DNA of 43,261 bases, taken from positions 1-43,261 of the forward strand of contig JAWCKG010000015.1 in NCBI GenBank assembly GCA_038852285.1, read 5' to 3'. This stretch comes from Candidatus Bathyarchaeia archaeon (GTDB taxonomy: Archaea; Thermoproteota; Bathyarchaeia; 40CM-2-53-6; DTGE01). Below the pieces are notes generated by a model. That model had not been told where the DNA came from. It was given only the letters and a program-made list of their open reading frames with translations, and ran no database searches. The translations under genes were made by a program, and so were the position numbers. This document shows positions 25,304 through 33,231 of the stretch, in pieces (positions within the stretch are counted from its first letter, which is position 1; each line of letters starts with the position of its first letter).

Positions 25304-26311
25304 TTGACTTGTAGATTTGGTTTTTACGCTGCTCATGAACAATACGACCCTATTAGGCTATTAGATTTTGCAGTTCAAGCTGAAAGATATGGTTTTGACA
25401 CGGTCTGGAGTAGCGACCACTTTCATCCTTGGGCTCATACCGACGCGAACTCAGGCTTCGCTTGGATATGGTTAGCTACAGCCGCTGATAGAACCCAAAA
25501 GGTTTCTCTAGGGACGGTTACTCCGACGCTTCTACGGTATCATCCCGGGGTGGTGGCCCAGGCGTTCGCCACCCTAAACTTCATGTACCCTAATAGAATA
25601 TTCTTATGTTTGGCTACCGGGGAGGCCATGAATGAAGCCCCACTTGGGTTACCGTGGCCACCCTACAAGGAAAGGCTAGCTAGGCTGGAAGAATCCCTCA
25701 TTATAATTAAAAGATTATGGATGGAGAGTTTCATAGACTTCGAGGGAAAATACTATCGATTAAGAAAAGCGAATTTATACACTAAACCAAAGACAAAAAT
25801 TCCATTATACGTGGCGGCTAACGGTCCCTCCGCAGCCTATCTCGCTGGCAAGTACGCTGACGGTTTATTGACGAGCGGCCGAGTCTTTGATGAAAAATTC
25901 AAACCGGAATTGCTCCCAGCGCTAGAAAAAGGAGCTCGAGACGCGGAAAGAGACCTTAGCGAAATTGACAGAATAGTCCACATCATAACGTCCTACGATG
26001 AAGATTACGATAAAGCAGTTGAAGGCTGTAAGTTCTGGAACGCTACGATGGTGCCTGGAATATTCAACGCTGAGGTATACGATCCCAGGGTAATAGAGGA
26101 AAAAGCACGATCAATTACCAGGGAAGAGGTGATAAAAAAGCGTTTCATTGTAACCTCGGAGGAGGAGGCGATAAAAAAGATTGAATCTTATTTAAAATTA
26201 GGCATCAAGGAAGTAGAGTTCTTAAGCACTAGCCCAAACCAAGATAAATTCATAAAGTTTTTCGGAGAAAAAGTATTTCCTTATTTTAGATCCACCTTAA
26301 ACGGTTCTTAA
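25304..26311 (+). CDS. fgd: F420-dependent glucose-6-phosphate (or sugar) dehydrogenase, LLM class
   Basis: The 335-residue protein tracks the mycobacterial FGD1 family closely: SSDHFHPWAHTDANSGFAW (residues 36-54) with D38-H39, LGTVTPTLLRYHPGVVAQAF, MYPNRIFLCLATGEAMNE with E107, FEGKYYRLRKANLY, and a late KKRFIVTSEEEA. In FGD1 the equivalent His and Glu are catalytic, and the Arg of the last motif contacts the sugar phosphate. FGD oxidises glucose-6-phosphate to the lactone and reduces F420. Archaeal relatives may prefer free sugars, so the substrate is not certain. The start is TTG 25304 with GAGG 8-9 nt upstream. It sits in the locus with cupin PGI and a cyclase-family hydrolase. Confidence 0.85.
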   Translation: MTCRFGFYAAHEQYDPIRLLDFAVQAERYGFDTVWSSDHFHPWAHTDANSGFAWIWLATAADRTQKVSLGTVTPTLLRYHPGVVAQAFATLNFMYPNRIFLCLATGEAMNEAPLGLPWPPYKERLARLEESLIIIKRLWMESFIDFEGKYYRLRKANLYTKPKTKIPLYVAANGPSAAYLAGKYADGLLTSGRVFDEKFKPELLPALEKGARDAERDLSEIDRIVHIITSYDEDYDKAVEGCKFWNATMVPGIFNAEVYDPRVIEEKARSITREEVIKKRFIVTSEEEAIKKIESYLKLGIKEVEFLSTSPNQDKFIKFFGEKVFPYFRSTLNGS

Positions 26312-26343
26312 AAGAGCTAGCGAAGTTAACTACAGAGCATGGC

Positions 26344-27054
26344 TCAGAAGCTTCGTACGATGGAGATAACCCTACACGGTGAAGCCTCAACCCCTTTAAT
26401 TGGAAGCGGCGCTATTATAAAAAAAGCCTTAGCAACGTTGTTGCCCATTAGAATTTTATCTAAGTTCGCAACTTCCTCCACTAATAAAATTCCAGCTCCT
26501 AACAGCATTCTATGAACTCTACGCGATGAGCTTACGTAAGCCGACACACTTCCTACAGCTTTTCCACCCCAGCCTCCAACGCTAAGCCCATCTGTTCCTA
26601 ATATTTTGATGCCCCTTTTAATTATGAATTGAGCTGCCTCCTCGTTTAAATGTGGCCATTCAAACATGTAAGTTGGAGTAAGACCTCTCTTTTTAGACCA
26701 GCCTGTAAAAAGAAACAGTATGTTTCCCCTTTTAATGTGACCCCTGTACTTAATGAGGTCTTTCTCATCTATTTCCCCGCCCTCCTTTTTATATGTTAAA
26801 TCTATAACTACTCCTTCACCGGAAAGGTCTTCCAAACTATATTCGTCTAAAGACCTGGATCCGGGAAGTACGTGAAGCGGTAGATCGATATGTGTCCCCA
26901 TGTGAGTATGCATACTTGTAATGATGCTCACATTAGACCCATCCCTATCGACCACCTTTAATTGAGAGATTCTGAATTTTGGCAGAGAGGGGTAAGATGG
27001 CATATCGTTAAACAGCTGATGACTTAGATCGATAATTTTATAGCCTTTGAGCAT
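26344..27054 (-). CDS. Cyclase family metal-dependent hydrolase (kynurenine formamidase-like)
   Basis: The 236-residue protein begins YKIIDLSHQLFNDMPSYPSL and carries the family metal motif H-x-G-T-H-x-D-x-P-x-H as HMGTHIDLPLH (residues ~51-61). LGTDGLSVGGWGG lies in the middle and HRMLLGAGILLVEEVANLD near the end. Members hydrolyse amides or lactone-like rings (kynurenine formamidase, isatin hydrolase). Being next to and convergent with an F420 sugar dehydrogenase, lactone hydrolysis is an attractive but untested idea. The start is ATG 27054 with a TATA-like TTTATAAAT 20-30 nt upstream, divergent from the next Gfo/Idh gene. Confidence 0.85.
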   Translation of the reverse strand: MLKGYKIIDLSHQLFNDMPSYPSLPKFRISQLKVVDRDGSNVSIITSMHTHMGTHIDLPLHVLPGSRSLDEYSLEDLSGEGVVIDLTYKKEGGEIDEKDLIKYRGHIKRGNILFLFTGWSKKRGLTPTYMFEWPHLNEEAAQFIIKRGIKILGTDGLSVGGWGGKAVGSVSAYVSSSRRVHRMLLGAGILLVEEVANLDKILMGNNVAKAFFIIAPLPIKGVEASPCRVISIVRSF

Positions 27055-27157
27055 GATTCATCCTAAATTATTTAATTTATAAACACCATATAAACTGATT
27101 TGACATAATAGAAAAAAGAGGGGGCTGTAAGTCAGACCGATCATCTAGGTGATTAAT

Positions 27158-28195
27158 GTGAACTCCGTCAGAATTTGCTTAGTCGGTGCTGGAAGGGCAG
27201 GCATGGTTCATGCAAAAAATATACTAAACCATGTATGTGACGCTACTTTGACATGTATAGTTGAGCCCAGTGTTGAAGTCGCGAGGGAAGCGATAACGAG
27301 CTTAGGCGTACCATGTTACCCTAACATTGATGATGCTATACGAAAGGAGAAGTTCGACGCGGTGATTATCACTTCTCCCACCTTCACGCACGCCGAGATA
27401 ACTAAGAAGGCTGCTATGGCTAAAAAGCACGTTTTCTGCGAGAAGCCGATGGCGTTAAACCTAAAAGAGTCTGATGAAATGATCTCAATCTGTAGAGAGT
27501 ATAGAGTAGTGCTTCAAATCGGATTCATGAGAAGGTTCGATAAAGCTTTTCAACGGGCAAAGAGGATGGTGGAAGAGGGGAAAATCGGTAAGATAGCTAT
27601 CATCAAATCTACTGGCAGAGGGCCAGGGTTACCTCCAAAATGGGCTTGCGATCCAAAGAAAAGTTTAGGCATGCTCGCAGAAGTGAACAGTCATGATTTT
27701 GACAGCATAAGATGGTTTGGGGGAGGCGATTTCTCGAGAGTTTACGCCGAAGCGAGTACTTTTAAGTGCTTTGAGCTAAAAAATGAGTATCCGAACTTTT
27801 ACGATAACTCTATAGTTTCTATAAGGCTGACGAACGGTACCCTCGCATTATTGGATGGAAGCTGTCCTGTAGAATACGGCTACGATGCCAGAGTAGAAAT
27901 TCTAGGTACAGAAGGGGTCATAATGATCGGCGATATAAAGGATGAGATGATTAGTGCATGTACAAAAAAAGGTGAAGGAGTGACTTACCCGGCTTTTCTA
28001 AGCTGGAGAGATAGGTTTAGAGAAGCTTACATCGAAGAAATCAAACATTTTATTAATTGCGTCCTAGAGAACAGGGATCCAATGGTTTCAGGCGAAGACG
28101 GTAAAAAGGCTGTCGAAGCCGTTCTCGCCGCGACAAAGTCTTTACTTACACAGAAGCCAGTAGAAATGCCGTTAAAAGATGACCTCCATTTCTAA
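27158..28195 (+). CDS. Gfo/Idh/MocA-family oxidoreductase (inositol 2-dehydrogenase-like)
   Basis: About 345 residues. VRICLVGAGRAGMVHAKNI is the nucleotide-binding G-x-G-x-x-G, KKHVFCEKPMALNLKESDEM carries the family E-K-P, and MLAEVNSHDFDSIRWFGGG is the C-terminal-domain motif with catalytic-type Asp and His. It is most like myo-inositol 2-dehydrogenase (IolG)-type enzymes by these motifs, but substrate assignment within this family from motifs is unreliable. GTG 27158 is preferred because AGGTGA lies 5 nt upstream; GTG 27149 overlaps that site. It is divergent from the cyclase gene and followed by the FGGY paralogue. Confidence 0.87.
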   Translation: MNSVRICLVGAGRAGMVHAKNILNHVCDATLTCIVEPSVEVAREAITSLGVPCYPNIDDAIRKEKFDAVIITSPTFTHAEITKKAAMAKKHVFCEKPMALNLKESDEMISICREYRVVLQIGFMRRFDKAFQRAKRMVEEGKIGKIAIIKSTGRGPGLPPKWACDPKKSLGMLAEVNSHDFDSIRWFGGGDFSRVYAEASTFKCFELKNEYPNFYDNSIVSIRLTNGTLALLDGSCPVEYGYDARVEILGTEGVIMIGDIKDEMISACTKKGEGVTYPAFLSWRDRFREAYIEEIKHFINCVLENRDPMVSGEDGKKAVEAVLAATKSLLTQKPVEMPLKDDLHF

Positions 28196-28363
28196 TCGAC
28201 TCCACTTATTAATAATATGTGGAAGCCCTACCTTTAGCCTCCTATCATACGTGTGAATAACCACTAGTAAGGTGTAAAAATTTAAAAGTAAGAGCTACGT
28301 CACCCTTGCTATCCTTAAACAACTAAAAAACGCTCATTAAATTAGCAATGGGTAGGATTGTGA

Positions 28364-29914
28364 ATGGATGATTCATACTTTATCAGTGTTGAGTTCAGTA
28401 CTAAAAGGACGAAAGCAGCGGTCTTCGACTCAAATGCCTCGATGCTCGCGAGCGATTACGAGGAGTTGAGGCTAATCTATCCAAGACCTGACTGGGTTGA
28501 GCAAGATCCCTTGGACTTCTATCGCTCCGCGATCAACACCATAAGAAGTTCTCTTAGGAAGTCAAAAGCTGATCCTAAGAATGTTAAAGCAATCGCGTTT
28601 AGCAGTCAAATGGCGGGCATAATGGGAGTAGATAATAACTGGTCACCGGTGACGAGATACGATTCATGGCTGGACACTCGTTGCATACAATACATAGATT
28701 TTCTCAGCAATAAATACCAAGATCTTCTAATAGACAAGGTTGGGGCCCCGCCCTCCGTTACTCATGGCCCTAAAATATTATGGTGGAAAAATGAAAGGAA
28801 GAAGGAGTTTGATAAAATCTCGAAGTTCATAACCCCCAATTGCTACGTGGCAGGTAAGATGGCTGGTTTAAAAGGCGAGGATGCCTTCATGGACTACACG
28901 TTCCTACATTTCACAGGATTTGCTGACTCAAGAAGGGGAGAGTGGTCAGAGGAATTATGCCAATTATTCAAGGTGCCGATGGATAAATTTCCTGAAATAG
29001 TTGACCCGTGGAAGATTATAGGCGAATTATCACGAGCGGAGGCCAGGAAACTAGGCCTCATTAAGGGAATTCCAATAATAGCGGGAGCTGGTAATCAAGC
29101 GACCCGTCCGTTGGGCGCTGGAATAGTTAAACACGGCATGATTTTTGATTCAACGGAAGCAGCTTCGGTTTTTTCATGCTGTGTCAACGAATACGTGCCC
29201 GATAGAAGATATAGGACGTTTATTATGGAAAGGTCTGTTATTCCTGGGTTATGGATGGCCCTTTCATACATCGCCGGAGGAGGCTTATGCTTAAAATGGT
29301 TCATAAATGAACTAGCCGACATCGACGGAGGAACTCCTCGCCAAAGCCATATAAGCATTGAATTACTGGAAAAACAAAGTAGCAAAATCCCCATAGGATC
29401 CGAGGGGTTAATGTTCATACCTCATTTCAGAGGCCGCGCGTATCCATGTAATCCTAAGCTTAAAGGAGTGTGGTTTGGCCTAGACTGGAAACACACAAAA
29501 GCCCATCTATATAGATCTATACTTGAGTCAATAGCTTACGAATACTTCTACTATATGACGATACTTAGAAAGCTATTCCCGGAGTTAACTTTTAAGGAAA
29601 GTAGAGTAATTGGAGACGGAGCTGACAACAACCTATGGAACCAAATAAAAGCAGATGTGCTGGGAATCCCATATGTCCGCATTCGACGGCAGGGGATAGG
29701 AGTGTTAGGCTTAATGCTAATCGCAGGGTACGGCGTGGGCATGTATAAAGACCTCGCCAGAACGGCGAGCAAAATCTCAAGGGAGGGGGAGGTCATAAAA
29801 CCTAGATCTGTAAATAACCACCATTATAGAAAGTTCGCGAAAAAATATCTGAAAATTTTATCTAACATGGAATTTTTATTCCAAAAAATTGATGATGTAC
29901 AGCCTTTTTCATAG
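28364..29914 (+). CDS. FGGY-family carbohydrate kinase paralogue with lost catalytic residues (probable pseudokinase)
   Basis: The 516-residue protein is intact and clearly homologous along its length to the kinase at 34304, for example CYVAGKMAGLKGEDAFMDYT in both. Key FGGY sites are altered. The first phosphate loop D-L-G-T-T-G-T-K becomes E10-F-S-T-K-R-T-K. The catalytic-base motif GAGD becomes GAGN244. The adenosine-loop GGGARS becomes GDGADN. In xylulokinase-type enzymes the two Asp residues are essential, so activity is unlikely. It may regulate, bind sugar without ATP, or be decaying recently. No frameshift or stop interrupts it. It follows Gfo/Idh by 168 nt. Confidence 0.85.
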   Translation: MDDSYFISVEFSTKRTKAAVFDSNASMLASDYEELRLIYPRPDWVEQDPLDFYRSAINTIRSSLRKSKADPKNVKAIAFSSQMAGIMGVDNNWSPVTRYDSWLDTRCIQYIDFLSNKYQDLLIDKVGAPPSVTHGPKILWWKNERKKEFDKISKFITPNCYVAGKMAGLKGEDAFMDYTFLHFTGFADSRRGEWSEELCQLFKVPMDKFPEIVDPWKIIGELSRAEARKLGLIKGIPIIAGAGNQATRPLGAGIVKHGMIFDSTEAASVFSCCVNEYVPDRRYRTFIMERSVIPGLWMALSYIAGGGLCLKWFINELADIDGGTPRQSHISIELLEKQSSKIPIGSEGLMFIPHFRGRAYPCNPKLKGVWFGLDWKHTKAHLYRSILESIAYEYFYYMTILRKLFPELTFKESRVIGDGADNNLWNQIKADVLGIPYVRIRRQGIGVLGLMLIAGYGVGMYKDLARTASKISREGEVIKPRSVNNHHYRKFAKKYLKILSNMEFLFQKIDDVQPFS

Positions 29915-30193
29915 AAATTTTCAGAGCCAATTTAGAATCGCATCGTATGCTTTGACGGCCAGTAAGTCTATATCGATGCAATCCTCGAAGCATATCATGT
30001 TAAGAAAAATAGGCTTTAGCCCGTTCCAAACTTCTTAACATGGTTAGGTTTTCCGGGCATACCAACCTGATGTTTCATACTTTCTAAATAATAAAATATG
30101 GTAACCTTTTAGCTCAGTGCCTCGTATACCCCAGTTTGGGATTTGCCATCAATCCGGACGTTGGATCCGAATCCGAAGATGTGAGGTTTGACC
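29915..30193. other. Short intergenic region with possible gene remnants
   Basis: On the minus strand, downstream of the TIM-barrel stop, are several short protein-like frames in different registers. Examples are one holding HIFGFGSNVRIDGKSQTGVY and another ending in CIDIDLLAVKAYDAILNWL with a stop. This is the pattern of a frameshifted, decayed gene, but I cannot name the family. Confidence 0.3.
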
Positions 30194-31183
30194 CTATTTA
30201 AGGATGATTTTTCGGAGGCATCTGAAGGCCTCTACGGCGTCATGTTTGCTCTGGGCTTTCGCGAGGTCTCTTTCAGGCAACTTATCAAGCAATTTAGCCA
30301 TTGCCTGAAAGTTTTGGATACTCATGTTACATGCTTGCACCACGTCTTCCCTGTAGGGAAATATGTCAAGCCCGATCCATCCTTCATATTTCACCTTCGC
30401 TAAGCTATACACGAATTCTAAGGCCTGTATCATGTGCAGTGAGCCGAAGAAGAGGTCATCATCCCAGTAAGCGTAGTTATCGTTGATGTGAACAGCGAAC
30501 AACCTATTATATCTATGTAGGAAAACAACTGACTCAGCTGGATTCTCCTGGCCGAATAAGCAGTGGCCAAAGTCGATTGTCGCCCCCAAATTAGGCAACC
30601 CTATTTCCTGACATATCGCAATGGTCTTTCCAGCGTCCGCCATCGTCATGTAGCATCTAGGCTCCTTCAACTTATATTCGATGCAGATCTTCATGTTTGG
30701 AGCGTTTTCTTGGGCGTAAAGGGCTACCTCCCTAAATCCGTTTATCTCCTTCTCCCATAGATCTTTGTAGTTTACTTGGAAAGGATAGTCATATCCATCC
30801 TGCCCCAACCATAAACCGGCGTAATTACAGTTCAACTCCTTCGCCATCTTAACTGTGGACTTTGCGATCTCGATGGCCTCTCTCCTAATTTTTTCTTCAG
30901 GAGAGGTAAAAGAGCCGTTAGCGAACCTTCTCGAAAATAGGTTTGCGTCTACCTGAGACGCCACTAGCTTACTTTCCTTCAAAACGCTTCTTATCTCATC
31001 AAGGTTGCTCTCATTTAACCCCGTGGGGTACTGCAGAATCACTCCCTCAAGGCCTTTAACATTCTTAGCTATCCTTATTTGATCTGGAACGGCGCTTGGA
31101 TCCTTATACCCCTTTGGCTCAAACCTATCGGCGCAAGGCGTGAAAGCCCAAATGCCTGCTGAAAACCTCACTTTCTCCAACAT
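30194..31183 (-). CDS. Xylose-isomerase-like sugar isomerase (TIM barrel)
   Basis: The 329-residue protein has xylose/rhamnose-isomerase-like sections: CNYAGLWLGQDGYDYPFQVN, MKICIEYKLKEPRCYM (the E-x-K-x-K-E-P-R metal/substrate region of xylose isomerase), LGATIDFGHCLFGQENPAES, LFAVHINDNYAYWDDDLFFG and WIGLDIFPYRED. The Glu, Asp, His and Asp of these segments are the expected metal ligands. It should isomerise an aldose and ketose; which one is unknown, and it is shorter than XylA (about 390-440). The start is ATG 31183, with AAGGGG upstream. It is transcribed toward the FGGY pseudokinase. Confidence 0.8.
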   Translation of the reverse strand: MLEKVRFSAGIWAFTPCADRFEPKGYKDPSAVPDQIRIAKNVKGLEGVILQYPTGLNESNLDEIRSVLKESKLVASQVDANLFSRRFANGSFTSPEEKIRREAIEIAKSTVKMAKELNCNYAGLWLGQDGYDYPFQVNYKDLWEKEINGFREVALYAQENAPNMKICIEYKLKEPRCYMTMADAGKTIAICQEIGLPNLGATIDFGHCLFGQENPAESVVFLHRYNRLFAVHINDNYAYWDDDLFFGSLHMIQALEFVYSLAKVKYEGWIGLDIFPYREDVVQACNMSIQNFQAMAKLLDKLPERDLAKAQSKHDAVEAFRCLRKIILK

Positions 31184-31548
31184 ATTCCACTCATACCCCT
31201 TAATGATGCCTATATTTTGAAGTGTATTTAATATTTATATTTCCGGTTAATCTTGGATGTCCTTAGAGGGCGACAGTTCTTTAGCTGTGACGTTTTATCC
31301 GAAGCGTTATTAAGGCCTAAACAACATCATTTTAGACGGATTGTCTTCTCTAGGCAAAAACCCTGAACCAGACACGTCATTCGTGTTGATGATGCCTTAA
31401 TTTTTTATTCCAATTAAACTATTATTTATCGAAGCCTAAGATGGGTGTTCTCACATACATCATGAAAGAAGTAGTTTTTTATTATATGAAAGCCCTTCGG
31501 GTGGAGAGGACGGGTAGGATGGTTTAATTCGATAGGAGAGGGTGGACG
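31184..31548. other. Divergent intergenic region upstream of cupin PGI
   Basis: This 365-nt gap lies between divergent genes. The minus-strand promoter is likely the AT block at about 31224-31242 (ATATAAATATTAAA on the minus strand). The plus side has TTTTATTATATG at 31477-31488, a small hairpin AGCCCTTCGGGT near 31491-31502, and GGAGAGGGTGG just before the ATG at 31549. Confidence 0.4.
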
Positions 31549-32121
31549 ATGAGTAAATCATACAAACCTAAACTCACTTCTATAAGGTTTGACAGCGGCG
31601 TCATATTACATGCGACGTCTATAAAGCGTAGGCTCTCAGACTTGAAGACGTTCTTCATGGAAAAAGATGTTGTCGAAGAAATGTTGAAATCGGGATTAAA
31701 CCCATTAATATATGAAGTATATGAGTGCACACAACCTGCCGAGAAAGGACATCTAAATTTTGGAACAACCATACTGAAACCAGGTAAAATTGGAAAAGAA
31801 TTTTATCTGACTAAAGGTCACTACCATCTTAAAGACGAATCTTCTGAGGTTTATCTAGGTTTCAAAGGGGAAGGGCTGATTCTTCTTCAGTCTAAAACTG
31901 GTGAAACCAAAGTAACTTCAATAGGGCCTGGAAAGGTGGTTTATGTCCCACCTAAATGGGGCCACCGAACGGTAAACGTGGGCAATGAAGAGCTAGTCTT
32001 TTTCTTCACGTACCCTGCGGACGCTGGACACGATTACGAAACAGTGGAAAAAAGTGGATTCTTAAAGCTGGTGGTGGAAAAGAACGGTAGGCCAGAGGTG
32101 GTGGATAACCCACGAACTTAA
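31549..32121 (+). CDS. pgiA: Glucose-6-phosphate isomerase, archaeal cupin type
   Basis: The 190-residue protein has the cupin-PGI layout: LNFGTTILKPGKIGKEFYLT, then TKG-H91-Y-H93, E100 in DESSEVYLGF, and PPKWG-H139-RTVN. By alignment with the Pyrococcus enzyme these are the four metal ligands (H88, H90, E97, H136 there). It interconverts glucose-6-phosphate and fructose-6-phosphate. GGAGAGGGTGG precedes the ATG. It is followed 37 nt later by the hydroxyacid dehydrogenase. With the F420 dehydrogenase 6 kb upstream it places glucose-6-phosphate at the centre of this locus. Confidence 0.92.
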   Translation: MSKSYKPKLTSIRFDSGVILHATSIKRRLSDLKTFFMEKDVVEEMLKSGLNPLIYEVYECTQPAEKGHLNFGTTILKPGKIGKEFYLTKGHYHLKDESSEVYLGFKGEGLILLQSKTGETKVTSIGPGKVVYVPPKWGHRTVNVGNEELVFFFTYPADAGHDYETVEKSGFLKLVVEKNGRPEVVDNPRT

Positions 32122-32158
32122 AAGAACCTGCGTTTAAGAAACTTAGGAGGTGTTAAGG

Positions 32159-33160
32159 TTGGTTAGGGTCTTTGTCGCGTCCCGTTCTTTCGGCAGGGTC
32201 GTGCCTGACGGCGTGAGGCTTCTGCAGGATGTGGGGGATTTGGTTTGGAACCCTTTTGGCAGGGCCTTAACCTCCATGGAGCTTCAAGGGTTTTTGAGGG
32301 ATGTGGACGCGGCGTTGCTGGGAAACGACGTGTGCGACAGGGCTGTGTTCGAGTCGGCTGAGAGGCTGAGGGTTGTGAGCCGCCACGGGATCGGCGTAGA
32401 CGCTGTAGACTTGGAGGCGGCCACAGATCACGGCATCGTCGTGACCAACACGCCTCACGTGAACGCCGTAGCCGTGGCAGAGCATGCGTTGGCGTTGATG
32501 CTGGCTTTGTTGAGGAGGGTGCCGGCGGCGGACGCGTCGGTGAAGGCTGGGAGGTGGGAGGGCTTAAAGTTCATGGGCGGGGAGCTTTACGGTAGGACAT
32601 TGGGCATCGTCGGGTTAGGCGCCATAGGCGTCGAGGTGGCTAGGAGGGCGAAAAGCCTCGGTATGAACGTCCTGTACGTGAAGAGGAGGAGGAACCTCGA
32701 CCTTGAGCGGGAGCTGGGCCTAACCTTTAAGCCCCTAACCGAGCTGCTCTCGGAGTCGGACATCGTGTCCATCCACCTGCCCCTAACGGACGAAACCAAG
32801 GGCCTGATCGGCGAAGAAGAGATCGCGTCGATGAAGCCGGGCGCGTACATCGTCAACACCGCTCGAGGAGGCATCCTCAACCTCAACGCCCTAGTCGAGG
32901 CGTTGAAGTCCGGCCGCCTAGCCGGAGCTGCTCTAGACGTATACGACTCGGAGCCCCCGGACTTCAACCATCCCCTGTTCAAACTGGAGAACGTCATCCT
33001 AACGCCGCACATCGGCGCCTACACCGTTGAAGCCGTGAGGAGAATGGACACCTTAGCCGCCGAAAACATCGTGAAGGCGTTGAAAGGACAAATACCGGAA
33101 CACGTCGTTAACAAAGAAGTGTTATCTAGGGGAAACCTCCGCATAAAGGCTTCTACTTAA
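32159..33160 (+). CDS. D-2-hydroxyacid dehydrogenase family (phosphoglycerate dehydrogenase-like)
   Basis: About 333 residues. The NAD loop is LGIVGLGAIGVEVARRAKSL. The catalytic triad is visible as Arg in NTARGGILN, Glu in DVYDSEPPDF and His in LTPHIGAYTVEAV. SIHLPLTDETKGLIGEEEIA and RHGIGVDAVDLEAATDHGIV are standard family motifs. No C-terminal ACT regulatory domain exists, so this may be a glyoxylate/hydroxypyruvate reductase or sugar-acid enzyme rather than a serine-pathway PGDH. TTG 32159 has GGAGG 8 nt upstream, while the GTG at 32150 overlaps that site. Base composition is clearly GC-richer than the preceding PGI gene, marking the island's right edge. Confidence 0.87.
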   Translation: MVRVFVASRSFGRVVPDGVRLLQDVGDLVWNPFGRALTSMELQGFLRDVDAALLGNDVCDRAVFESAERLRVVSRHGIGVDAVDLEAATDHGIVVTNTPHVNAVAVAEHALALMLALLRRVPAADASVKAGRWEGLKFMGGELYGRTLGIVGLGAIGVEVARRAKSLGMNVLYVKRRRNLDLERELGLTFKPLTELLSESDIVSIHLPLTDETKGLIGEEEIASMKPGAYIVNTARGGILNLNALVEALKSGRLAGAALDVYDSEPPDFNHPLFKLENVILTPHIGAYTVEAVRRMDTLAAENIVKALKGQIPEHVVNKEVLSRGNLRIKAST

Positions 33161-33231
33161 AATGCTCGTTTAGCCGCCGCTTACACGTAGGCTTCTAGGA
33201 GCGTGAATTTCTAGGAGTAAACAGGCTCAGC

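Noticed and set aside
28364-29914. Active xylulokinase/glycerol kinase call
   Set aside because: Both essential Asp positions and the ATP loop are altered; homology alone does not justify the activity.
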